6,168 nt of DNA from Proteobacteria bacterium UBA3588 (GTDB taxonomy: Bacteria; Pseudomonadota; Gammaproteobacteria; Thiohalomonadales; Thiohalomonadaceae), in NCBI GenBank assembly GCA_002376325.1, contig DFMR01000042.1:1-6168 (forward strand). The letters run 5' to 3'. Below, one piece after another: positions 1 through 5,892 of this stretch. A program made the translations under genes and the position numbers. Below the pieces are notes generated by a model. That model had not been told where the DNA came from. It searched no databases and saw only the letters and a program-made list of their open reading frames with translations. How positions within the stretch are numbered: the stretch's first letter is position 1; every line of letters begins with the position of its first letter.

Positions 1-119
1 TCGGGGTCAACTACCGGCTGCGTCCGACCGTCTCGTTCAAGGTCGAATATCGCTACGGCAGCCACAACGCCCTGGTCGCCCCCGACGGCTGGCTCGCCTC
101 CTTTGCGGTGCTGTTCTGA
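1..119 (+). CDS. C-terminal end of an outer-membrane beta-barrel (porin-like) protein, partial
   Basis: Only the last 38 codons lie in the window, read from base 3 to a TGA at 117-119. The peptide alternates polar and hydrophobic residues (YRLRPTVSFKVEYRYG, then SFAVLF) and ends in Phe. A C-terminal Phe after an amphipathic strand is the usual signal for the BAM outer-membrane assembly machinery, so this is read as the last two strands of a beta-barrel. The gene ends 3 nt before the PstS-like gene, suggesting co-transcription. The specific porin family cannot be told from this fragment. Confidence 0.75.
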   Translation, partial: GVNYRLRPTVSFKVEYRYGSHNALVAPDGWLASFAVLF

Positions 120-122
120 TCC

Positions 123-629
123 ATGGCGCGCACTGTTCGACAGCTCGTTGCCGCGCTTGCCTTCGGGTGTAGCCTGGGCCTGTGCGCCGGCGTCGCCCGG
201 GCCGAGACGCAGATTGCGGTCATCGTTGCCAACGACGCACCCCGCCTCGCTCTGGACGACACCACGCTGCGCGATATCTACCTGAAACGGATCTACCTCG
301 ACCAGGCGGGGCATCCGTTTGTTCCGGTCAATCTGCCGCCGGGCAACCCGTTGCGCAGCGTCTTTTCCGCCGCGACGTTCCACATGAAAGGCCAGCAGTT
401 GCAGGACTACTGGAACCGGCGCTACTTCCAGGGCATCAGCCCGCCCTATGTGCTCGGCTCGGAGGAGGCGGTGATCCAGTTCGTGGCCGAGACGCCCGGC
501 GCCATCGGCTACATCGACACCTGCCACCTCGACGGCCGTGTCCACCCGCTGTTGCTGTTGCCGGTGCCCCAAACCGAGCGCCGCGCCGTGGCGGCCCAAT
601 GCCCCCACAACACCGATCCGGACTCCTGA
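123..629 (+). CDS. Secreted PstS-like (phosphate/substrate-binding-like) periplasmic protein
   Basis: A 168-residue protein with a clear Sec signal peptide: Arg at 3 and 6, a hydrophobic core at about 8-24, and an ARA cleavage site after residue 27. The mature part resembles the single-domain PstS-like periplasmic binding fold. It starts with a beta strand (IAVIVAND), then a DIYLKR segment, a YWNRRYFQGISPP segment at about 97-109, and VAETPGAIGYI near 122-132, a hallmark stretch of this family. At about 140 mature residues it is much shorter than a true PstS (about 320), so it is probably a one-lobe relative and not a full phosphate receptor. No pst transporter genes are visible. The start is set by the signal peptide; no strong Shine-Dalgarno site precedes it, and it lies 3 nt after the porin-like gene, consistent with translational coupling. 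The bound ligand is unknown. Confidence 0.8.
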   Translation: MARTVRQLVAALAFGCSLGLCAGVARAETQIAVIVANDAPRLALDDTTLRDIYLKRIYLDQAGHPFVPVNLPPGNPLRSVFSAATFHMKGQQLQDYWNRRYFQGISPPYVLGSEEAVIQFVAETPGAIGYIDTCHLDGRVHPLLLLPVPQTERRAVAAQCPHNTDPDS

Positions 630-685
630 GGCAGCGCCGGGCGCCACCGCACAGCCCTGCAAATAACAGTGACATTTTTTGCGCA

Positions 686-701
686 CTGCAATTCCTTGCA
701 G
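686..701. promoter_or_regulatory. 16-bp dyad, possible operator (lux-box-like) or hairpin
   Basis: CTGCAA at 686-691 and TTGCAG at 696-701 form a perfect 6-bp inverted repeat around TTCC. The form CT-N12-AG is that of the lux/las box bound by LuxR-type regulators. It lies 113 nt before the start codon of a LuxI-like gene and upstream of both -10 candidates. There is no T-tract after it, so it does not look like a terminator. No regulator gene is in the window, and the assignment is inference. Confidence 0.4.
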
Positions 702-781
702 GCTTCCTCATGCCCTATAAAAACACGCTTTATTCCATAAATTCATAATATTACGTGCATGGCACGATTATCGCTCCGGGC

Positions 782-799
782 AATGGCGCCATCGCCATT
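782..799 (+). promoter_or_regulatory. 5' leader hairpin just upstream of the ribosome binding site
   Basis: AATGGCG (782-788) pairs perfectly with CGCCATT (793-799) across a CCAT loop. The stem can be extended by GC/GC at 780-781 and 801-802 with one bulged T. It ends a few nt before the AGGAGAG Shine-Dalgarno site (803-809), so its formation could affect translation of the first operon gene. It could also be incidental in GC-rich DNA. Confidence 0.4.
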
Positions 800-814
800 T
801 GCAGGAGAGCAGAG

Positions 815-1555
815 ATGCATCGTTGTGCCCCGACCATCGCTACCGATCCGTGTGTCCTTGACGGCGTACGGCCGTTCCTGACGGAACTACAGACGCCGAT
901 CACCCTGAGCGTCGCGCCGTCCGGACACTGCGCGCGACCCACCGTCGAATCCTTCATTCACGGCGTGTTCCGGCATGCCTATGGCGCCGACGTGCGGGCC
1001 TTCTATCCGACGCTGCTCGGCTTCCGCTCAGGCCTGGAGCTGCGCGCCGCCGCCGGCTACCGCGACGGCAGCGAACGGCCGCTGTTCTCCGAACAGTATC
1101 TGCCGCAAGCGGCGCACCGCATGATCGCTGCCCAGCTCGGCACCGAGGTCAGCGAAACCGAGCTGGTCGAGGTCGGCAACCTGGCCCTGGCAGGCACCGG
1201 GGAGGCGCGTTGGGTCATCGCCGCGGTGACGGTATTCCTCCATCAACTGGGCTACCGCTGGGTCCTGTTCACCGCGGTCAAATCGCTGTTCAACGCCTTC
1301 CGGCGCCTGGGGTTGAATCCCATCCAACTGGCCGCGGCGGATCGCGGTCGCCTGGCCGATGGCGGCGAACGTTGGGGCCGTTACTACGACGCGCGGCCGG
1401 TGGTCTGCGCCGGCAACATTGCGGCGGGTTACCGCAAACTGCGCAACCACATATCGGCGCAGCAGCCGGCGCTCCACGCGCTGCTTAACGACGCGGCGCA
1501 CCAGGCTGCGTTGCTCCGCAGCATGCCGCATTCGCTGTGCGGAGGTGTGCGATGA
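815..1555 (+). CDS. Thermostable hemolysin (T_hemolysin) family protein, LuxI/GNAT-like putative acyltransferase
   Basis: A 246-residue cytosolic protein with no signal peptide. The start at 815 is chosen because AGGAGAG (803-809) lies 5 nt upstream; an in-frame ATG at 755 has no such site. Recognisable family blocks are FYPTLL (63-68), RAAAGYR (77-83), PLFSEQYL (89-96), VEVGNLA (118-124), FTAVKSLFNAFRRLGL (152-167) and WGRYYD (187-192). The family is named after the Vibrio parahaemolyticus delta-VPH hemolysin. However, the strand-helix order, the VEVGNLA strand and the following helix with an F-R-R-L-G-L end look like GNAT acyltransferases and LuxI-type synthases. Given the neighbouring acyl ligase, an acyl-transfer role is more likely than pore formation; this is inference. 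It is the first gene of the operon and its stop overlaps the ligase start as ATGA (1552-1555). Confidence 0.8.
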   Translation: MHRCAPTIATDPCVLDGVRPFLTELQTPITLSVAPSGHCARPTVESFIHGVFRHAYGADVRAFYPTLLGFRSGLELRAAAGYRDGSERPLFSEQYLPQAAHRMIAAQLGTEVSETELVEVGNLALAGTGEARWVIAAVTVFLHQLGYRWVLFTAVKSLFNAFRRLGLNPIQLAAADRGRLADGGERWGRYYDARPVVCAGNIAAGYRKLRNHISAQQPALHALLNDAAHQAALLRSMPHSLCGGVR

Positions 1556-3042
1556 GACGCATCCTCGAGCGCATCGCCGATCACGCCCGTATGCAGCCCG
1601 GTCAGGTGGCGCTGACCGACACCGTCAGCAGCCTCACCTATCAGGATCTGCACGGCGCCATCAGGCACATGGCGGAACATCTGCGCGGCAGCCGCGTGGC
1701 GCTGTTGATGGGTAACAGTTGCGCCTGGGCGGTGATCGACCTGGCGCTGCAACAACGCGGTGCCACCTGCATTCCCATCCCGCCCTTCTTCAGCGAGGCG
1801 CAGGTGACACACCTCATCGGCGACGCCGAACCGGATCTGATCGTCACCGACCAGCCCGAGCGGCTGGAACAGCTGCTGCACATCTCACCCTCGGCGCAGT
1901 GGGTGGCGGCAAATAAGTGGGTCACGGTGTTCCAGTTGCCCCTGGTCCCCGTGCGCGAGCTGCCGCCGGATACCGCCAAGATTACCTACACCTCGGGCAC
2001 CACCGGCCAACCCAAGGGCGTATGCCTTTCCGGCGACGCGATCGCCCAGGTCACTCTCGCCCTGGGTGCCGCGGTAGGCGCCACCGCCGCCGACCGCACC
2101 CTTTCGGTACTGCCGCTGGCCACCTTGCTGGAGAACATCGGCGGGGTCTACGCACCGCTCTACCACGGCGGCACCGCGGCACTTCCCGATCTGGCCGAAT
2201 GCGGCATCGCCGGCTCCAGCGGCGTGCAACCCGAGCGGTTCATCGCCGCGTTCCACCGCTTCGCCCCCACCGCCGCCATCCTGGTGCCGCAGTTGCTCAA
2301 GTTGCTGGTCCAGTCGGTGGCGGCCGGTGCCGCCGTTCCCGATTCGCTGCGCTTCATGGCGGTGGGCGGCGCACCCTGCTCGCGCACGCTCATCGAGCGT
2401 GCCCGCAGTCACGGCCTGCCGGTTTACCAGGGCTACGGACTGTCGGAGGCGACATCGGTGGTGAGCCTCAATCGTCCCGGCGACGCGAACGGAACGGGTG
2501 TCGGCCGCCCCCTGCCGCACGTGCGGATACGCATCGCCGCGGACGGCGAAATCATCGTCGGCGGCAGTCTGTTCAGCGGCTATCTCGGCGCCCCGGCAAA
2601 GGCCGCACGCGAGTGGGCCACCGGCGACCTGGGCTACCTCGACGCCGAAGGGTATCTGCACGTCACCGGCCGCAAGAAGACCGCCTATGCCACCGCCTAC
2701 GGCCGCAAGGTCGCGCCGGAGTGGATCGAGAGCGAACTGACCGGCGATCGCAGCCTGTTGCAGGCCGCGGTGTTCGGCGAGGCGCGCCCGTGCAACGTGG
2801 CGGTGATCGTGCCGCATCCCACGGCAACCGCGGCGCAACTTAGCAGCGCCGTTGCCGCCGCCAACGCCCGCCTTCCCGACTACGCCCGCATCGCCGCGTG
2901 GTATCGCGCCGACGCCCCGTTTTCGCTGAACAACGGCCTGGCCCGCACCTCCGGTAGCCCGGATCGCGCGGCGATTGCACGCCGCTACGCCGATGAAATC
3001 GATGTCCTATACGCAGGAGAAAAACAGTATGTCGTTATATGA
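1552..3042 (+). CDS. AMP-forming acyl ligase (long-chain acyl-CoA synthetase / adenylate-forming superfamily)
   Basis: A 496-residue ANL-superfamily enzyme that would activate a carboxylic acid as acyl-AMP and pass it to CoA or another acceptor. Visible core motifs are the P-loop YTSGTTGQPKG (146-156), YGLSE (295-299), TGDLGYLD (357-364, with ATP-ribose-binding Asp359) and GRKK (373-376), followed by YGRKVAPEWIE, typical of the long-chain acyl branch. The A10 motif is odd: aligning NNGLARTSGSPDR (460-472) to the usual NGxLTxxxK...R puts Ser469 where the catalytic Lys should be, though Arg472 is kept. The start at 1552 has GGAGG at 1541-1545 and overlaps the previous stop; a GTG at 1537 is a weaker alternative. 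The 3' end overlaps the next gene by 14 nt and carries its Shine-Dalgarno site. The acyl substrate is unknown. The length is slightly short for the family, consistent with a compact bacterial member. Confidence 0.88.
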   Translation: MRRILERIADHARMQPGQVALTDTVSSLTYQDLHGAIRHMAEHLRGSRVALLMGNSCAWAVIDLALQQRGATCIPIPPFFSEAQVTHLIGDAEPDLIVTDQPERLEQLLHISPSAQWVAANKWVTVFQLPLVPVRELPPDTAKITYTSGTTGQPKGVCLSGDAIAQVTLALGAAVGATAADRTLSVLPLATLLENIGGVYAPLYHGGTAALPDLAECGIAGSSGVQPERFIAAFHRFAPTAAILVPQLLKLLVQSVAAGAAVPDSLRFMAVGGAPCSRTLIERARSHGLPVYQGYGLSEATSVVSLNRPGDANGTGVGRPLPHVRIRIAADGEIIVGGSLFSGYLGAPAKAAREWATGDLGYLDAEGYLHVTGRKKTAYATAYGRKVAPEWIESELTGDRSLLQAAVFGEARPCNVAVIVPHPTATAAQLSSAVAAANARLPDYARIAAWYRADAPFSLNNGLARTSGSPDRAAIARRYADEIDVLYAGEKQYVVI

Positions 3043-3688
3043 GCGGCTCGTGTCGGAAACCGCAGCGAGCAGAAATGAATTTCTCGCGATACCGCTACTG
3101 CAGCAGGCGCTGCAAGGCGACGTCACGCTCGATCAATATCGGGCCTTTCTCGCCCAGGCCTATCACCATGTCCGCCACACCGTGCCGTTGCTGATGGGAT
3201 TCGGTTATCACCTGCCGGAACGGCTGCAATGGCTGCATGCCGCGGTGATGGAATACATCGACGAGGAGAAGGGACACGAAGAGTGGATCCTCGATGACAT
3301 CGCCGCCTGCGGCGGCGATGTGGCCGCGGTATGCGCAGCCGGTCCGGCGGCGTCGACGGAAGTGATGGTCGCTTACGCCCACGACGTGATCCGGCGCTGC
3401 AATCCCATCGGCTTCTTCGGCATGGTGTTCGTCCTCGAAGGCACCAGCGCGCAACTGGCGACGCGCGCCGCCGACGTCATCGCGCGCCGGTTGCAATTGC
3501 CGCTGAGCGCATTCCGCTATCTGACGTCCCATGGTTCTCTCGATCAGGACCACGTGGCGTTTTACCGCACGCTCATCGACAAACTCGACGCCCCCGAGGA
3601 TCAACACGCGCTGATCCACGGCGCCAATCTGTTCTATCGCCTCTACGGCGACATCTTCCGCTCCCTCGCACCGACCACGACACATTAA
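3029..3688 (+). CDS. TenA-like iron-containing redox enzyme (heme-oxygenase-like diiron oxidase)
   Basis: A 219-residue all-helical cytosolic protein of the TenA/heme-oxygenase-like fold. Candidate metal ligands are Glu79 or Glu80 with His83 (DEEKGHEEW), Glu137 (FVLEGTS) and the set His168, Asp172, His175 (HGSLDQDH). The H-x3-D-x2-H spacing, about 31 residues after Glu137, matches the diiron oxidase group that includes UndA and CADD. It lacks an obvious TenA thiaminase context, and no thiamine genes are nearby. Family members use O2 to decarboxylate, hydroxylate or cleave small substrates; UndA makes 1-undecene from lauric acid. Placed beside an acyl ligase, a fatty-acyl substrate is plausible but unproven. 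A YHHVRH motif (45-50) on an early helix is also notable. The start at 3029 has AGGAGA at 3015-3020; longer in-frame starts fall inside the ligase gene. Confidence 0.85.
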   Translation: MSLYERLVSETAASRNEFLAIPLLQQALQGDVTLDQYRAFLAQAYHHVRHTVPLLMGFGYHLPERLQWLHAAVMEYIDEEKGHEEWILDDIAACGGDVAAVCAAGPAASTEVMVAYAHDVIRRCNPIGFFGMVFVLEGTSAQLATRAADVIARRLQLPLSAFRYLTSHGSLDQDHVAFYRTLIDKLDAPEDQHALIHGANLFYRLYGDIFRSLAPTTTH

Positions 3689-3698
3689 GGAGACCGCC

Positions 3699-4352
3699 AT
3701 GCGAACCGTCACCGCCATCCTTCGCAGCCTCCTGCTGCTGTCCCTCGCCGCACTTCCGGCCGTGGCGGGCGCCGACACCCTGGACGCTGCGCTGCTCGGC
3801 ATTCAGCATCAATGGGCACACATCGCCTACCAGCTGCCCAAGGCGCAGCAGGAGAACGCCTTCGTACAGCTGGACGCCAATGCCGCCGCACTCGTCAAGC
3901 AATATCCCAATCGCGCCGAACCGAAACTTTGGCAGGCGATCGTCCTCAGCTCGGAGGCCGGCGTGCGCGGCGGTTTCGGTGCCCTGTCGCTGGTCGATCG
4001 GGCGCGCGACCTGCTGCTGGCGGCCGAGAAGATCGATCCCACTGCGATGAACGGCTCGATCTACACCACGCTCGGCAGCCTCTATTACCAGGTTCCGGGC
4101 TGGCCATTGAGCTTCGGCAGCGACTCCAAGGCGAAAGCCCTGCTGCTCAAGGCGTTGCAGTTCAATCCCAACGGCATCGATCCCAATTACTTCTACGGTG
4201 ATTTTCTTTTCCGCAACGGCCGCAAGCCGGAGGCGTTGGCGGCGCTGGACAAGGCGTTGCAGGCGCCGCCTCGTCCCGACCGGGCGCTGGCCGATCAGGG
4301 ACGGCGGAAACAGATCCGCGCACTCATCGCCAAGATGAAGAACGAAGGCTGA
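3699..4352 (+). CDS. Secreted TPR-like helical repeat protein (possibly TatT-like)
   Basis: A 217-residue protein with a Sec signal peptide (Arg2, Arg9, hydrophobic 10-22, cleavage after AGA at residue 25), so it should act in the periplasm. There is no lipobox Cys. The mature part is helical with TPR-like pairs: LWQAIVL near 77-83, a helix at about 99-112 ending KIDP, KALLLKALQFNP (146-157), and YFYGDFLFRNGRKPEALAALDKAL (164-187), which has the Gly/Ala and small-residue spacing of a TPR unit. It resembles short TPR proteins sometimes labelled TRAP-associated TatT, but no TRAP transporter genes are visible. A scaffold or binding role near the membrane is likely; the partner is unknown. TAAGGAG (3686-3692) overlaps the stop of the preceding oxidase gene, and the start codon follows 6 nt later, supporting co-transcription. 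Confidence 0.75.
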   Translation: MRTVTAILRSLLLLSLAALPAVAGADTLDAALLGIQHQWAHIAYQLPKAQQENAFVQLDANAAALVKQYPNRAEPKLWQAIVLSSEAGVRGGFGALSLVDRARDLLLAAEKIDPTAMNGSIYTTLGSLYYQVPGWPLSFGSDSKAKALLLKALQFNPNGIDPNYFYGDFLFRNGRKPEALAALDKALQAPPRPDRALADQGRRKQIRALIAKMKNEG

Positions 4353-4380
4353 AGCCCGTCATCACTACAAGGACATCACG

Positions 4381-5181
4381 ATGGAACTCCGATCCAAACG
4401 CATACTCGTCACCGGCGCGGCCGGCGGCATCGGCAGCCAACTGGTGGAGCTGCTCGCCGCGCGCGGTGCCCAGTTGTGTCTGGTCAATCGCGGAGCCGAC
4501 TCCGCCGCCGGCCTGGTGCAACTGGCGCAACAGGTTTCTGCCGAAGCGCTGGTGGTGCAGGCGGACATCACCGTCGACGAGGAACGGCAACAGGCGTTGC
4601 GCAGCATGCGTGAGTCCTTCGGCGGGATCGACGTGCTGATCAATCTCGCCGGCATGCTCGACTTCCGACTGTTCAGCGAGACCGACAGCGAGGTGATCCC
4701 GCGATTGCTGAAGGTCAACGTCGAGGCGCCGATGCAGCTGGCGCGCGCAGTGCTACCGGGGATGATCGCCCAGGGCGGCGGTCGCATCGTGAATATCGGC
4801 TCGATGTTCGGCAGTATCGGCTTCCCCCTGTTCGCGGCCTACTCGGCCAGCAAGTTCGCCCTACGCGGATTTTCCCAGGCACTGCGGCGCGAACTCTCGG
4901 GTAGCGGCGTCGGCGTCACCTATGTGTCGCCGCGCGCGGTAAAGACGCCGTTCAATCCCGAGGTGGTCCATCTGATGGCCGAGCGCGGCCTGATGCGGAT
5001 GGACGATGCCGCGTGGGTCGCCGCGCGCATCGTCGCCGCCATTGAAAAGGAGAAGGACGAGGTCTACCTCGGTTTTCCCGAAAGTCTGTTCGCGCGCATC
5101 AACGCATTGCTGCCGCGCCTGGTCGACGGGGCGCTGATAAGGCAGCTGCCCTCACTCGTCGCCTTCAGTCGTCAGGCGTGA
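4381..5181 (+). CDS. Short-chain dehydrogenase/reductase (classical SDR oxidoreductase)
   Basis: A 266-residue classical SDR with all core elements. They are the Rossmann glycine motif TGAAGGIG (11-18), an Asp at 62, NLAG (88-91), the active-site Asn113, and the catalytic Ser141, Tyr154 and Lys158 (YSASK). The second strand ends in Asn36-Arg37 with no acidic residue, which favours NADP(H) over NAD(H). The loop after strand 6 reads SPRAVKTPFN, with Arg replacing the usual Gly, as in a subgroup of membrane-lipid-type SDRs. The C-terminal segment (about 238-262) is hydrophobic/basic and could lie on the membrane surface. It would interconvert a carbonyl and an alcohol; beside the acyl ligase and diiron oxidase it probably acts on a fatty-acyl-derived intermediate, which is inference. 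AAGGA at 4369-4373 precedes the start by 7 nt. Confidence 0.9.
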   Translation: MELRSKRILVTGAAGGIGSQLVELLAARGAQLCLVNRGADSAAGLVQLAQQVSAEALVVQADITVDEERQQALRSMRESFGGIDVLINLAGMLDFRLFSETDSEVIPRLLKVNVEAPMQLARAVLPGMIAQGGGRIVNIGSMFGSIGFPLFAAYSASKFALRGFSQALRRELSGSGVGVTYVSPRAVKTPFNPEVVHLMAERGLMRMDDAAWVAARIVAAIEKEKDEVYLGFPESLFARINALLPRLVDGALIRQLPSLVAFSRQA

Positions 5182-5227
5182 CGAACTGCCCCAACCAATA
5201 ACACACAACAACCCAGGAGAAAGTTTT

Positions 5228-5851
5228 ATGCGAACCCGGTTACTGGCGTCACTGCTGCTGCTCGGCAGCGCCACCGCGGCCCATGCGTCCGCCTGGTATG
5301 TGGTCGGCGCAATCAGTCAGTCGACGGCCGACCTCGACCGGACGGCCCTCGATTCCACCCTGACCAATAACGGCGCGACCGCCCTGAGCTCGCACCAGTC
5401 GGGCACCCACGACCAGTGGCGCCTGCAATTGGGCTACCGGCTCAACCCCTATCTGGCGCTCGAAGCGGGTTACATCGACCTCGGCAGCGCCAAGTACTCC
5501 GCGACCTTCAGCGGCGGTAGCACGACGGTCGACTGGAAGTCCGGCGGCGTCGACCTCGCTGCGGTCGGCACCCTGCCCATCGGCGACCAACTCTCACTGC
5601 TCGGCAAGGTCGGCCTCATCGACGCCAAGACCACCGGCGACTGGCACGACAGCGGTATCGCCGGGCTGCCCGCCGGCGGCGTCAACAAAACCGCATTGCA
5701 TTCCTTCATCGGTCTCGGCGCAGCCTATGCGCTCACGCTGCGCACCAGCCTCCGTGGCGAGTACGAATATTTCAACGGCATCGGCGACAGCCACACCACA
5801 GGCAGCGCCAACGTCAACGTGTTGTCCATCGGGATTAGCTACCGGTTCTGA
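5228..5851 (+). CDS. OmpA-like 8-stranded outer-membrane beta-barrel protein
   Basis: A 207-residue protein with a signal peptide cleaved after AHA (residue 20). Mature strands alternate in the beta-barrel manner: WYVVGAIS (23-30), WRLQLGYRL (64-72), YLALEAGYIDLG (75-86), GGVDLAAVGTLP (106-117), LSLLGKVGLIDAK (122-134), HSFIGLGAAYAL (158-169), SLRGEYEYF (174-182) and a last strand ending ISYRF. The C-terminal Phe is the usual outer-membrane targeting signal. The length suits the eight-stranded OmpA-like transmembrane family, without a peptidoglycan-binding domain. It is the last gene of the operon, 46 nt after the SDR gene with no terminator between them. AGGAGA (5215-5220) sits 7 nt before the start. 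It may help a product cross the outer membrane or serve a structural role; the sequence does not decide. Confidence 0.82.
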   Translation: MRTRLLASLLLLGSATAAHASAWYVVGAISQSTADLDRTALDSTLTNNGATALSSHQSGTHDQWRLQLGYRLNPYLALEAGYIDLGSAKYSATFSGGSTTVDWKSGGVDLAAVGTLPIGDQLSLLGKVGLIDAKTTGDWHDSGIAGLPAGGVNKTALHSFIGLGAAYALTLRTSLRGEYEYFNGIGDSHTTGSANVNVLSIGISYRF

Positions 5852-5868
5852 TTGCGTTTTGGTGGCAA

Positions 5869-5892
5869 GCGCGCACGGACGCGCGCAATTTT
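5869..5892 (+). terminator. Probable Rho-independent terminator of the six-gene operon
   Basis: GCGCGC (5869-5874) and GCGCGC (5881-5886) form a 6-bp G/C stem with a 6-nt loop (ACGGAC), followed by AATTTTAT. It lies 17 nt after the barrel gene stop. The T-tract overlaps the stop codon of the opposite-strand gene (5891-5893). An alternative pairing, ATTGCG (5851-5856) with CGCAAT (5884-5889), could compete. The short T-tract keeps confidence moderate. Confidence 0.5.

Larger units (their letters stand above)
630..814. other. AT-rich intergenic regulatory region before the six-gene operon
   Basis: No credible gene lies here. An ATG at 755 is in frame with the downstream gene but has no ribosome binding site, so the true start is taken as 815. 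The stretch from about 661 to 755 is markedly AT-rich against GC-rich flanks, as expected of a promoter. It holds a T6 run (675-680), the dyad at 686-701, TATAAA (716-721), CATAAT (744-749) and a hairpin at 782-799. CATAAT is a 5/6 match to a sigma-70 -10 box, but no good -35 box sits 16-18 nt upstream, which would fit an activator-dependent promoter. Exact transcription starts cannot be assigned. Confidence 0.6.

Noticed and set aside
635..646. GCGC-CGG-GCGC as a terminator hairpin after the PstS-like gene
   Set aside because: The stem is only 4 bp with a 3-nt loop and there is no T-tract.
671..701. Terminator for the PstS-like gene using the T6 run and the dyad
   Set aside because: The T run precedes the dyad instead of following it, so the order is wrong for + strand termination.
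755..814. Extended N-terminus of the T_hemolysin-family protein from an ATG at 755
   Set aside because: No Shine-Dalgarno site precedes it, the added 20 residues match no family block, and the ATG at 815 has a strong AGGAGAG at good spacing.
1885..2838. Long open frame on the minus strand opposite the ligase
   Set aside because: It is rich in Arg/Gly/Ala with no family motif and lies opposite a clear ANL enzyme; such frames are common in GC-rich DNA.
2975..3028. Longer start for the diiron oxidase inside the ligase gene
   Set aside because: The extra residues are read in a second frame of the ligase end; the ATG at 3029 has a proper AGGAGA site and begins a typical family N-terminus.
3095..3802. 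Long minus-strand open frame opposite the oxidase and TPR genes
   Set aside because: It has low-complexity composition, spans two well-supported genes, and shows no recognisable domain.
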